This document shows, piece after piece, positions 1 to 9,992 of a stretch of 64,000 nucleotides of DNA. The DNA is from Planctomycetota bacterium (GTDB lineage: Bacteria; Planctomycetota; Phycisphaerae; Phycisphaerales; UBA1924): positions 56,413 to 120,412 of the forward strand of contig JACTNA010000028.1 of the NCBI GenBank assembly GCA_014584315.1, in the 5' to 3' direction. A program made the position numbers and the translations under genes. Every line of letters starts with the position of its first letter. Position 1 is the stretch's first letter. Below the pieces are notes generated by a model. The model ran no database searches. It worked only from the letters and a program-made list of their open reading frames with translations, and had not been told where the DNA came from.

Positions 1-93
1 GCCGGTCCAGCCGGGCGATGCGTCGGCGCAGCCGGCGGTGCCGACGCTCCGCCCCCAGCGCGACCGCGCCGAGCGCCACCCCGAGAGCCACGA

Positions 94-1635
94 TCAGCGC
101 GAGTTCCATGCCCGCTCCGCGATCTTCCGCCCGATTTCGTCGATCGGCACGCGATCCGGCCACTGCTCGCCCGTGCGCAGGTCCTTCACCGTCGCCTCCG
201 ACGCGCTCTCGACGATGACGGCGAACCGCGCCCCGACCTGCGCCGCCTCCTTCAACAGCTTGCCGACGTTCTTCGTCGCCTTGTACGAGTGGCGGACGTG
301 GAGGGGGGCCTGAGGCTTGGGGCCTGGGGCCTGAGTCTTGAGTCCTGAGTCCTGAGGCGCGCGGGAGCCGCGCCGCAGCGAGGCGACCAGCGGCCGCACC
401 TGCCGCTCCGCTTCCTCCGTGCCGTTGCTCAGCACGAACACGTCCGGCGACTGCCCGACCAGCCCCATCAACTCCGCATCGCTCGGCATCAGCCCCTTGT
501 CCTGCAACAGGTTCGCCAGCACCACGTCCCCCATCGCGAACCCGACCGCGGGAGTGGGAGGGCCGCCGAACAACTCGACCAGATTGTCGTACCGCCCGCC
601 GCCGGCGACCGCACGCTCGCCCTCGGCGATGACTTCGAAGACGGTGCCGGTGTAGTACGCGAGGCCGCGCACCACTCGCATGTCGGCCGTGAACCAATCG
701 GTTGAATAGCCCAACTGAAGAAGTGCCAGATTTACGGGCATGGTCTTGGAGAATGCGCGAGCCGAAGCCTCGTGAACTGCATCAAGAGGCCCTAGTTGAG
801 CATGGGCAGTCTGGAACACTTCCGTAAGTGACGAGGCAGTGCCACTTATCGTTGCGCCGGGCACGAGAGATAGAATACACGCCTTGCTTGCGCCAAGCGC
901 ACGGAGCTCGTCAAAGCTCTTGTCTGGCGGTTGCTTATCGATCCGGTCTATGACGGCGAATGCAGCTGAAAGAGCCGCGCTAGACACTCCCTCTTTCAGA
1001 AGCAGATCGCTGACGACCTTTCTGTCGCTGATGCGGATTCGAACATCCCCGGGTGTGAGTCCGACGCTGGAAAGGAAGTCGACACAGCACGCGATGCACT
1101 CCGCATCCATCCGCGCCTTCGCCTCCGCGACCTCCGCGCGGCTTTCCGCGTCCTCCGCGTTCCATTTTTCAGGAGCCACATCCAGCCCCAGCACGTCGCA
1201 GTTCCACTGCAGGAACTCCCGCAGCCTGCCCCGTTGCGGCCTCTCCGCCCTGAAAAACGGCCCGATCTGGAACCACTTGCACGGTTTGGGCAGCCCCGCC
1301 GCCCGGGCCGCGTACATCCGCGCCAGCGTCGGCGTGAACTCCGGCCGCATCGCGTAGGGCGCGCGCCCGGTCGCCCGCACCCGCTCGACCTCGTCCGGGC
1401 TTTTGCCCGAGTACGCCTGGAACAACTCGCCGAGGATGCCCTCGCCGCTCTTGACGGCGTAGAGGTCCGACTCCTCGAACGTCGGCCCGTCCACCTCCTC
1501 GAAGCCGTGTCGCACGGCCACCTCGCGCCACCGCTCGGTGATCCACCGCCGCCGCGCCGCCTCGACCGGGTAGAGGTCCCGCGTCCCGCGCGGCCCCTGC
1601 ATCGGCGTGCCCTGCTTCGTCCCGGGTTCCGACAT
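94..1635 (-). CDS. hisS: Histidyl-tRNA synthetase, with two low-complexity insertions
   Basis: Class II aaRS/HisRS motifs (GTRDLYPVEAARRRWI, RAERPQRGRLREFLQWNCDVLG, GGGRYDNLVELFGG). Confidence 0.95.
   Translation of the reverse strand: MSEPGTKQGTPMQGPRGTRDLYPVEAARRRWITERWREVAVRHGFEEVDGPTFEESDLYAVKSGEGILGELFQAYSGKSPDEVERVRATGRAPYAMRPEFTPTLARMYAARAAGLPKPCKWFQIGPFFRAERPQRGRLREFLQWNCDVLGLDVAPEKWNAEDAESRAEVAEAKARMDAECIACCVDFLSSVGLTPGDVRIRISDRKVVSDLLLKEGVSSAALSAAFAVIDRIDKQPPDKSFDELRALGASKACILSLVPGATISGTASSLTEVFQTAHAQLGPLDAVHEASARAFSKTMPVNLALLQLGYSTDWFTADMRVVRGLAYYTGTVFEVIAEGERAVAGGGRYDNLVELFGGPPTPAVGFAMGDVVLANLLQDKGLMPSDAELMGLVGQSPDVFVLSNGTEEAERQVRPLVASLRRGSRAPQDSGLKTQAPGPKPQAPLHVRHSYKATKNVGKLLKEAAQVGARFAVIVESASEATVKDLRTGEQWPDRVPIDEIGRKIAERAWNSR
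307..355. repeat. Heptamer tandem array inside hisS
   Basis: GGCCTGA GGCTTGG GGCCTGG GGCCTGA GTCTTGA GTCCTGA GTCCTGA. Confidence 0.93.
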
Positions 1636-1702
1636 GCCGCAAGGCTATCCGACGCGCCGCCCCCCGTGGCACGCCACCGCCCCTCCCCTACACTCCCGTC
1701 CC

Positions 1703-3475
1703 ATGCCCACCGTCACCATCAACGGCGTTCAGTGCCCCTTCACACCCGGCCAGACCATCCTCCAGGCCGCCAACGCCGCCGGCGTCGATATCCCCTTCTA
1801 CTGCTACCACGACGGCCTCTCGATCGTCGCCTCCTGCCGCATCTGTCTCGGCGAGGTCTGGGCGCCCAACCCCCGCAACGAGAACCGCCTCGAACCCTTC
1901 ATGGGCGGCAAACTCCTGCCCACCTGTCAGACCCCCGCCTCCGACGGCATGGTCGTCCACACCGACTCCCCCAAGGCCGTCCAGAACCAGAAGGCGGTCA
2001 TGGAGTACCTCCTCATCAACCACCCGCTGGACTGCCCCGTCTGCGACCAGGCCGGCGAGTGCCTCCTCCAGGACTACTCCTTCAAGTACGGCCGCGGCGT
2101 CTCACGCTTCCAGGAGCAGAAGGTCAAGAACCCCAAGAAGGACCTCGGCCCGCACGTCTACCTCTACGCCGACCGCTGCATCATGTGCACCCGCTGCGTG
2201 CGCTTCACCCGCGAGGTCTCGGGCACCGCCGAGTTGTACGTCGACGGCCGCGGCAACAAGGAGGAGATCGACGTCTTCCCCGGCGAGGGCATCACGAATC
2301 CGCTGAGCGCGAACGTGATCGATCTCTGCCCCGTCGGCGCGCTCCTCGACAAGGACTTCCTCTTCGCCCAGCGCGTCTGGTTCCTCCGCTCGACGCCCTC
2401 CATCGACGGCATCACCGCGAGCGGGGACAACCTCTGGATCGAGCACAACGAGGGGCGCGTCTACCGGATCAAGCCGCGCGAGAACATGGGCGTCAACAAG
2501 TGGTGGATCACCGACGAGGTCCGCTACGGCTGGAAGCACGTCCACAGCGACAGCCGCCTCCGCTCGACCATGCGACGCCAGTACGGCGCGCTGGTCGAGG
2601 ACGATTCGGAGCGCTGCTACGCCGACGCCATCGACGGCCTGCGCCGCGCCGCCGAGGGCGGACGCCGACTCGCCCTCCTCGTCAGCCCCATGCTCACCTG
2701 CGAGGACGCCTGGGCCTTGGCCACCCTCGCCCGCGAGATCGACCCCAACGCCGTCCTCGGCGTCGGCCCCGTCCTCCGACGTGGCGAGGACCAGACCTTC
2801 CCGCCCGGCGCGGGCGACGACGACCCCCGCGCGTTCCGGGTCTACGCCGAGAAGGCGCCCAACGCGCGCGGCGTGCGGCACGTCCTCGCGGCGGTGGGGG
2901 GGGAGACGCTCGACTACGACGACTTCGTCCGACGCATCGCGGGCGACGAGGTCGGTGCGGTCATCCTCACCGGCAACTACACCTCGGGCGACTGGGCGCC
3001 GCAGCCGCTCGCCGACGCCGCCGACCGCCGCCACGGCCGCTTCGTCGTCCTCATCGACACGCTCGGCGGCCCGCTGATCGACGGCGCGGACGTCGTCCTC
3101 CCCGGGTGCACGTGGGCCGAGAAGGCCGGCACGTTCGAGAACGCCCGCGGCCTGCTCCAGGCCTTCGAGGCCGCCATCCCGCCGGTCGAGTTCGCCCGCT
3201 CCGAAGGGCAGACCGCCTTCGACCTGCTCGCGGTGCTGCACGGCGAGGCCCTCGCCTCGCCCCGGCGCGTGAAGGTGGTCGTCGTGGACGAACAGCCGGG
3301 CATGGTGCCCCAGGCCACCGAAGTCGTGCTGCCCCGCTCCCGCCTCTTCAATGCCGCCGAAGTCCGAGCCGAAATGGCCCGGGCCACCCCTGCCCTCGCC
3401 GCCTTCGCCGGCGAAGTGACGCTCCCAGCCCCCGCCCCACGCCATGAGGCGGCGGTGGAGATGGTGGAACTGTAA
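1703..3475 (+). CDS. nuoG: NADH-quinone oxidoreductase subunit G-like (2Fe-2S / molybdopterin oxidoreductase N-terminal region)
   Basis: CYHDGLSIVASCRICLGEV, CPVCDQAGECLLQDYSFKYG, DRCIMCTRCVRF; start at MPTVTINGVQ. Confidence 0.9.
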   Translation: MPTVTINGVQCPFTPGQTILQAANAAGVDIPFYCYHDGLSIVASCRICLGEVWAPNPRNENRLEPFMGGKLLPTCQTPASDGMVVHTDSPKAVQNQKAVMEYLLINHPLDCPVCDQAGECLLQDYSFKYGRGVSRFQEQKVKNPKKDLGPHVYLYADRCIMCTRCVRFTREVSGTAELYVDGRGNKEEIDVFPGEGITNPLSANVIDLCPVGALLDKDFLFAQRVWFLRSTPSIDGITASGDNLWIEHNEGRVYRIKPRENMGVNKWWITDEVRYGWKHVHSDSRLRSTMRRQYGALVEDDSERCYADAIDGLRRAAEGGRRLALLVSPMLTCEDAWALATLAREIDPNAVLGVGPVLRRGEDQTFPPGAGDDDPRAFRVYAEKAPNARGVRHVLAAVGGETLDYDDFVRRIAGDEVGAVILTGNYTSGDWAPQPLADAADRRHGRFVVLIDTLGGPLIDGADVVLPGCTWAEKAGTFENARGLLQAFEAAIPPVEFARSEGQTAFDLLAVLHGEALASPRRVKVVVVDEQPGMVPQATEVVLPRSRLFNAAEVRAEMARATPALAAFAGEVTLPAPAPRHEAAVEMVEL

Positions 3476-3569
3476 GGAAAACGATCGGTATGTTGCGGCA
3501 TAGTGCGCTTGATCGTGCCAATTATGTGTAATATACTACATCTGAATCGACGATGAAAGAGCAGTACGC

Positions 3570-5012
3570 ATGCAGAACGTGCCTAGACACGAACTCTTCG
3601 CGATACTGAGCCAGATGAATCCCTGGTGGCAAGGGCAGCTCCTTCGCGGCCTGCCCACGTGGACTCGTGCCGCCTTCCCAGAACTCCTCAGGTGGCTCGT
3701 CGATCCGCCTGCGCCCCGCGCCGTCCTCGTTACTGGAGCACGTCAGGTCGGCAAGACGACGCTCCTGCGGCAGGCCGCTCGTTCTCTGCTCGCTCGCGGC
3801 ATCGAACCACGACAGATTCTGTACGTCACCTTCGATCATCCCCTCATGAAGATCAGCGGCGTTGAGGGGGTGATGCGAGTATGGAACGAGCTCAACGCCC
3901 CGGACCCGGAGCGAGAGCAGCACCTTCTGCTCGACGAGATCCAGTACGTCAGCGACTGGGGCACGTGGCTCAAGCATCAAGTGGACTTCGAGAAGCACAG
4001 GCGCATCGCGGCCACCGGCTCTGCAATCCCGATCCGGCGCGAAGGGCAGGAATCGGGCGTGGGCCGCTGGCACACGATCAAACTCCCGACGCTGTCGTTC
4101 TATGAGTACCTTCAGATCAGAAACACCGCGATGCCGGAAGTCCCGCGCGTCGCTTCATTGACGCAGCCCTTCGCGTGGCCGGACGCCGAGCGGCGGAGGG
4201 TCGCCCTGAGTGCGGAGGCGCTCGTCCCGCATTTCCACGAGTACCTGCTCCGCGGCGGCTTTCCCCAGACCGCGAGCGTCGACGACGTCGATACGGCCCA
4301 GCGGCTGCTCCGCGAGGACATCGTCGACAAGGTGCTCAAACGCGACATGACCGCCCTTTTCGGCGTGCGACGCATCACGGAACTGGAGCGACTCTTCATC
4401 TATCTCTGCCTGCACGATGGGGGGATGCTCGACGTTCAGGCGCTGGCGAGCAACGTCGGCGTCAACTCACGCACGATCGCCAACTACCTCGACCTCTTCG
4501 AGGACTCGAACCTCATCTACCGCCTCCGTCCGTTCGGGTACGGGAAGCAGATTCTCAAGGGGCGGCAGAAGGTCTATCTCGCCGATGCCGCCATCGCCGG
4601 GAGCGTGCTCATGCGCGGCCGTGCGCTGCTCGAAGACGCCACGCGCCTGGGACACGCCGTCGAAACCGCCTTCTTCAAGCACGTCTTCGCGCACTACTAC
4701 AGCGTCAGCATCGGCTTCTCCTACTGGATCGGCGACCGCGGCACGGAGATCGATGTCATCGCCGAGATCGCCGGCCGCGTCGTCCCCTTCGAGGTCAAGT
4801 ACCGCGGCACGATCGACTCGCGCGACCTCCGAGCGCTCGCCGAGTTCTGCGCCGCCCGCGACGTGAACCGTGCCTACATCATCGGCGCAGACCCGCGCGA
4901 CCTCAGCGTCCGCCCCCTCGGCCCCGCCCCCGAAGCCCCCCAGGCCCTCGTCATCCCGGCCCCCCTCGCGTGCTACTGGCTGTCGAGGATGGAGTTGGAG
5001 CGCACCGAATGA
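3570..5012 (+). CDS. AAA-family ATPase with DUF4143-like C-terminal domain
   Basis: Walker A GARQVGKTTLLRQ, Walker B-like HLLLDEIQYV, C-terminal WIGDRGTEIDVIAEIAGRVVPFEVKY. Confidence 0.85.
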   Translation: MQNVPRHELFAILSQMNPWWQGQLLRGLPTWTRAAFPELLRWLVDPPAPRAVLVTGARQVGKTTLLRQAARSLLARGIEPRQILYVTFDHPLMKISGVEGVMRVWNELNAPDPEREQHLLLDEIQYVSDWGTWLKHQVDFEKHRRIAATGSAIPIRREGQESGVGRWHTIKLPTLSFYEYLQIRNTAMPEVPRVASLTQPFAWPDAERRRVALSAEALVPHFHEYLLRGGFPQTASVDDVDTAQRLLREDIVDKVLKRDMTALFGVRRITELERLFIYLCLHDGGMLDVQALASNVGVNSRTIANYLDLFEDSNLIYRLRPFGYGKQILKGRQKVYLADAAIAGSVLMRGRALLEDATRLGHAVETAFFKHVFAHYYSVSIGFSYWIGDRGTEIDVIAEIAGRVVPFEVKYRGTIDSRDLRALAEFCAARDVNRAYIIGADPRDLSVRPLGPAPEAPQALVIPAPLACYWLSRMELERTE

Positions 5013-5194
5013 TGGCGTCGAGCTCGCGTCGCCTGCGTCCACTCGATCCTCGATCCTTGAGCCATCGACCGCTCCTTCATTCCAAACACTAACCGAACGG
5101 TCGCCGCCCGTCAACGGCACCCCCAACCCCAGCGGCTAGCATCCCCGAGCCGCAACCGCGATGCCACCGGCGCGCCGCTCCGCGCCCTTCGCCC

Positions 5195-5437
5195 ATGACC
5201 GAGATCATCGTCACCACGGTCGTCGTCGCCGTCCTCGGCGTGCCCTTCATCCTCCTCTGGTGGAAGATCGCGGATCAGTGGGCGGACGAGGAGCACAAGC
5301 GGTTCGGCCGCACCAAGGCGCCCGAAGGACCGGCCCCGCGCGTCGTCCGCGGCTTCGACTCGCCCGCGAGCGCGGACCCTGCCGCTCCCGCCTCTTCCCC
5401 CGTCGCCGAGCCGATGGAGGATCGGCGCGCGCCCTGA
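5195..5437 (+). CDS. Small single-TM hypothetical protein
   Basis: 80 aa ORF with N-terminal hydrophobic segment IIVTTVVVAVLGVPFILLWW. Confidence 0.5.
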   Translation: MTEIIVTTVVVAVLGVPFILLWWKIADQWADEEHKRFGRTKAPEGPAPRVVRGFDSPASADPAAPASSPVAEPMEDRRAP

Positions 5438-5527
5438 GCGCCACCGCTCCATCGCGCCGCCGCGGCTCCCGCCACGTTGAGACTTCGACGCGCCTCGCCC
5501 CTCCCGCCCGATACAGTCGGGGCGAGC

Positions 5528-7357
5528 ATGGCCGCGCTCACCGCCTCCATCCGCCGCGCCCTCAAGCGACTCGGCTTCCGCGAGGAGTGGTATCTCATCA
5601 TCATCGGCGCGCTCGTCGGCACGCTCACGGGCCTGGCGGCCATCGCCTTCGACTGGCTGCTCCACCGCGCCTTCGACTCCGCCCACACCCTCGAGGCCCG
5701 CCTCGGTCCCGTCGGCCTCGTCGTGATTCCCACCGTCGGCCTCGCGGCGACCGGCGTCCTTGTCCACTACTTCGCCGCCGAGGCCAAGGGGCACGGCGTC
5801 CCGCAGGTCATGCGCGCCCTTATCACCCGCGGCGGGTTCATCCCCTGGCGCACGGGCATCGTCAAGGTCGCCACCTCCATCCTCACCGTCGGCTCGGGCG
5901 GGTCCGCCGGCACCGAAGGCCCCATCGTTCAGATCGGCGCCACCGCAGGCTCAGTCGTCGGCCAGCGCCTGGGCGTCTCGCGAGAGCAGATGTCCGTCCT
6001 GGTCGGGTGCGGTGCCGCCGCGGGCATCTCGTCGATCTTCAACGCCCCGATCGCCGGCGTCATCTTCGTCCTCGAGGTCCTGCTGCGCGACTTCTCGCTC
6101 CGGGCCTTCACGCCCATCGTGGTCGCTTCGGTCTTTTCGGCCGTCACCACCCAGGCCGTCCTCGGCGAGAACGAGGCCATCTTCACCGTCGAGGAAACCC
6201 TCCACGCCCTCGAGTTCACGCCGCAGGAACTCCCGTCCTACGTCCTGCTCGGCGGCATCTGCGGGCTGGTGGCGGTCGCCTTCCAGCGCCTGCTCCACAA
6301 GGGCGAGGACCTCTACGACGCGTGGCGCATCCACCCGCTCCTCAAGCCGATCACCGGCGGCCTCGCCCTCGGCGCGCTCGCGCTGGCCTACATCGCGCTC
6401 GAGCACGCGCTCGGCACAGGCTCGCTCACCCGCGGCCCAGCGCCCGCCTTCTTCGCCAACGGCTACGAGCCGATCCACCGCATGCTCGCTCCGGACACCT
6501 ACCTCGGCGCGGAGGGCGCGGACGCGCGGCTCGCCGTCCTCGCCCTGCTCCTCCTGCTCATGCTCTTCAAGGCCGTCGCCACCACTTTCACGCTCGCCTC
6601 CGGCGGCTCGGGCGGCGTCTTCGCCCCGAGCCTTTTCCTCGGCGCGACCGCCGGCGGCGCGCTCGGCCTCTCCCTCGAACTCCTCCACCTCATTCCCGAC
6701 GGCTCGACGCCCGCCTCCTACGCGCTCGTCGGCATGGCGGCCGTCCTCGCCGCGTCGTCGCACGCCCCGCTCACCGCCATCCTGCTCCTCTTCGAACTCA
6801 CTCGCAACATCTACGTCATGCTCCCCGTCATGCTCGCCGCGGTGCTCGCCACGGTCGTCGCACAACTGCTCGACCGCGACTCGATCTACACCTTCCGCCT
6901 GCGCCGCTCGGGCCTGCGCGTGGGCCGATCGCGCGACCTGACCGTCCTGCGCCGCGTGCACGTCCGCGGCGTGAGGCAGACCACGCTCCCGCCCGAGCCG
7001 GTCTATCCCTCCGACCCGGTCGCCAAACTCGTCGCCATGCACGCGGTCTACGACACGCCGGACTTCCCGGTGGTGGACGAGCGCGGGCGATACGTCGGCA
7101 TGGTGACGGGCCTCGACGTGCGCACCGCGCTGATCGACCGCGAGGCGATCCCGCTCCTCCTCGTGGCCGAGCTCATGCGCGACGATGTCCCCCCGCTGCT
7201 GCCCGATGAGACGCTCGAGGTCGCGCTCGACCGTTTCGCCGCCTGCGACGCGGCCAGCCTGGTCGTCGTCAACGACAACGAGGAACGGCGCCCCCTCGCC
7301 CTCGTCACCCGCGCCGATGTCATGCAGCGCTACCGCGACGCCCTCGAAGAGGCGTAG
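5528..7357 (+). CDS. ClC-family chloride channel/antiporter with C-terminal CBS domains
   Basis: GSGGSAGTEGPIVQIGA, GxFAPSLFLGA motifs, CBS-like C-terminus. Confidence 0.93.
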   Translation: MAALTASIRRALKRLGFREEWYLIIIGALVGTLTGLAAIAFDWLLHRAFDSAHTLEARLGPVGLVVIPTVGLAATGVLVHYFAAEAKGHGVPQVMRALITRGGFIPWRTGIVKVATSILTVGSGGSAGTEGPIVQIGATAGSVVGQRLGVSREQMSVLVGCGAAAGISSIFNAPIAGVIFVLEVLLRDFSLRAFTPIVVASVFSAVTTQAVLGENEAIFTVEETLHALEFTPQELPSYVLLGGICGLVAVAFQRLLHKGEDLYDAWRIHPLLKPITGGLALGALALAYIALEHALGTGSLTRGPAPAFFANGYEPIHRMLAPDTYLGAEGADARLAVLALLLLLMLFKAVATTFTLASGGSGGVFAPSLFLGATAGGALGLSLELLHLIPDGSTPASYALVGMAAVLAASSHAPLTAILLLFELTRNIYVMLPVMLAAVLATVVAQLLDRDSIYTFRLRRSGLRVGRSRDLTVLRRVHVRGVRQTTLPPEPVYPSDPVAKLVAMHAVYDTPDFPVVDERGRYVGMVTGLDVRTALIDREAIPLLLVAELMRDDVPPLLPDETLEVALDRFAACDAASLVVVNDNEERRPLALVTRADVMQRYRDALEEA

Positions 7358-7378
7358 GCCGCCCCCTTGGGCCTCGAA

Positions 7379-7407
7379 GAAAAAACGCCGGGCGTTGCCG
7401 CCCGGCG
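7379..7407 (-). terminator. Rho-independent terminator
   Basis: 9-bp stem CGCCGGGCG-TTGC-CGCCCGGCG followed by T-tract on minus strand. Confidence 0.8.
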
Positions 7408-7435
7408 CGCGTGACTCAGGGATGAGCCGCGACGA

Positions 7436-8479
7436 TCAGCCGCCGCTCTTCATCTTCTTCATCCGCTCGAGCGCCTCGCTCAGCTGCTCCTTCATGTTGG
7501 CCGGGGCGAGGGCGACGGCCTTCTCCTGCACTTCGAGCGCCTTGTCCTGCTGGCCCGCGAACCAGAGCGCCCACGCGTAGGTGTCCAGGATCATCGCGTT
7601 CTCGTGCTTGGTCAGTTCGCTGGCGCGCTCCGCGATCTTCAGCCCCAGTTCCGCGTCGCGCGGCTCGACCTTCGCGTCCGGGTCCACGATGTACCACGCG
7701 AGCGTGTTGAGCATCTGCGCGTTGTCCCACGCCGGGCCCTCGATCAGTTCCTTCGCGACGCCGTACGCCTTGGCGGTGTTGCCCGAGCGGATCGCCGTCA
7801 TGTACTCGCTGAACCTGACCTCGACCCTCTTCTCATCGACGTACTTCTTCGCCGCCTTGGCGATGTCCCACTCGCCCGCGACGATCTCCTTGAGCGGCTC
7901 GTCCATCGTCATCGGGTGCCCGATCCAGGCGACGAACCCCTTCTGGTCCACGATGAACGCGCTCGGGATGCCCTGCTGCCCCGAGGCCTCCATCCACTCC
8001 TTCGCCATCCACCCCGTGCGGCGCGCGTCGGTGTCCGGGATCTTCTCCTCGATCGCCACCGTGTACTGCATCTTCTCGTCGCCGCCCTTGTCCGCCATGA
8101 ACGGCGCGACCTTGGTCGTGTCGTCCCAGATGTTCACGCCGATGATCCGAACGTCCTTCGACTTGTACTCCTTCTGGAGTTCGGACAGGTGGGGCATCCC
8201 GGCGATGCACGGACCGCACCACGTCGCCCAGAACTCCACCACGTACACCCGGCCCTTCTCGAAACTCGTCACCGGGTCGCCCTTCACCCATTCCGCGATC
8301 TTCAGTTCCGGCGCCTTGTCGCCCACCTGAAGGTCCGCGATCCGCTCGACCTTCACCCCGGGGGCGACCTCGCGCGCCTTGGCCGGCTGCGCCGTCTTCA
8401 CGCCGCCCTCCTGCGCCACCGCCGGCATCCCCGCCGCCATCACCAACGCAGCCGCCATCGCGACCATTCCACGTTTCAT
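7436..8479 (-). CDS. Secreted TlpA-like thioredoxin/redoxin with C-terminal TPR-like region
   Basis: Signal peptide MKRGMVAMAAALVMAAGMPAVAQ; EFWATWCGPCIAGMPHL active site. Confidence 0.9.
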   Translation of the reverse strand: MKRGMVAMAAALVMAAGMPAVAQEGGVKTAQPAKAREVAPGVKVERIADLQVGDKAPELKIAEWVKGDPVTSFEKGRVYVVEFWATWCGPCIAGMPHLSELQKEYKSKDVRIIGVNIWDDTTKVAPFMADKGGDEKMQYTVAIEEKIPDTDARRTGWMAKEWMEASGQQGIPSAFIVDQKGFVAWIGHPMTMDEPLKEIVAGEWDIAKAAKKYVDEKRVEVRFSEYMTAIRSGNTAKAYGVAKELIEGPAWDNAQMLNTLAWYIVDPDAKVEPRDAELGLKIAERASELTKHENAMILDTYAWALWFAGQQDKALEVQEKAVALAPANMKEQLSEALERMKKMKSGG

Positions 8480-8700
8480 GACTCGCTCCTTGCGCCGACG
8501 CCGATCTCGCCGGCACGGCACGCTCGGCTCCGCCGGCCACGCCGCGGGCGACACGCCCGCACGCCCCGGGAACCCCTGATACCGAAACGCTAGGCGCGGC
8601 GTTCCACCGCCACGGCCGCCCACGACAAACGTGCGGGGAATCCCCGGCCCGGGCGTCTCCCGAGCAGTCCGCATCGGCCCCGACGCCCCGGCCGCCGCCC

Positions 8701-9882
8701 TCACTCCACGAACAGCGTCCCCGCCTTTGCAGCCGCGATCAGCACGTCCGCAACCTCGGGTCGGCTGAACTCGGCGGGGGGACGCTCGCCCTTGAAGAGC
8801 AGTTCCCGCACGGCCGTCCCGGACAGGTTGATGATGTCGCCTTCGATCTTCGGGAACGTCTTGCCCGACACCATCCCGCCGTAGGACTTGCTGTAGCCGG
8901 TGTGCTCGAACTTCAGCGGCGTCACGCCGAACGCGGCGAGGTCGATCTCGTCGAAGATCTTCTGCGCGTCGTACGTGCCGTAGTAGGTGCCCACGCCGGC
9001 GTGGTCCCGCCCCACGATGAAGTGCGAGCACCCGTAGTTCTTCCGCATGATCGCGTGGTGGATGGCCTCGCGCGGCCCGGCGTAGCGCATCGCCGCCGGC
9101 AGGACGCTGACGAGCGTCGTCGCGGGGTTGAAGTAGCGCTGGACGAGCGCGTCGATGGCCTGCATGCGCACGTCCGCGCGGATGTCGCCCTTCTTCGTCT
9201 CGCCCACCAGCGGGTGGATCAGCAGCCCGTCGCAGATCTCCTGCGCGCACTTGCACACGTACTCGTGCGCGCGGTGGATCGGATTGCGGGTCTGGAACGC
9301 CACGACCGTCTGCCACTTGCGATCCGCGAAGGCGGCGCGTGTCTGGGCCGGCGTGAGTCGGCGGTCAAGGAACGCCTCCGGACCCTTGGGATCGACGCAC
9401 AGCGTGAGCGCCTCGACCGGACCGGAGAGGCACACGTCGCCCTCGGCCATCACCTGCGCCACGCCGGGGTGCGCCCCGTCCTCGGTGCGGAAGACGCTGG
9501 GGATCTCGAGCTTCTTGTCGTGGACGAACTCTTCCTTGACGGTCATCACGCCCTGGAGCACGCCGTTGGGGGCGATGAGCGCGACGCGGCTGCCGACGCT
9601 GGGGGCGTTCTCCTTCCTTACGCTGAGCAGGATGGGGATGGCCCAGGTCTCGCCGCTGGTGAGTTTCATGTGGCGGCAGACGCTCTCGAAGTCGGCCTCG
9701 CCCATGAACCCGGTCAGCGGGCTGTACCCGCCGTTGGCGATGAGTTCGAGGTCGCAGGACTGCTTCGCCGTCAGCAGAATCTTCGGCAGCCCCTCCGCCT
9801 GCGTCCGCAAGGCCCCCGCGCGAACCTCGTCCACCAGGCAGTTCACCAGCGTGCCGCCGTGCGGCTCGATCAGACCGTGCAT
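8701..9882 (-). CDS. sat: Sulfate adenylyltransferase (ATP sulfurylase)
   Basis: VAFQTRNPIHRAHEY, GRDHAGVGTYYGTYDAQ. Confidence 0.95.
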   Translation of the reverse strand: MHGLIEPHGGTLVNCLVDEVRAGALRTQAEGLPKILLTAKQSCDLELIANGGYSPLTGFMGEADFESVCRHMKLTSGETWAIPILLSVRKENAPSVGSRVALIAPNGVLQGVMTVKEEFVHDKKLEIPSVFRTEDGAHPGVAQVMAEGDVCLSGPVEALTLCVDPKGPEAFLDRRLTPAQTRAAFADRKWQTVVAFQTRNPIHRAHEYVCKCAQEICDGLLIHPLVGETKKGDIRADVRMQAIDALVQRYFNPATTLVSVLPAAMRYAGPREAIHHAIMRKNYGCSHFIVGRDHAGVGTYYGTYDAQKIFDEIDLAAFGVTPLKFEHTGYSKSYGGMVSGKTFPKIEGDIINLSGTAVRELLFKGERPPAEFSRPEVADVLIAAAKAGTLFVE

Positions 9883-9992
9883 CCTCAAACCTCCCGTTCT
9901 CGACCCGGAACCGTGCCTCGCCAGACTGCAAGGCCCAGGAGCCACCGCCCCTGGGCCAACGGCCGGAAGCATAGGGAGCCGAGGATGGGTGT

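Noticed and set aside
1234-3447. 737-aa plus-frame ORF and 2102..3445 minus ORF over nuoG
   Set aside because: Arg/Pro- or Gly/Ala/Val-rich shadow translations of hisS/nuoG.
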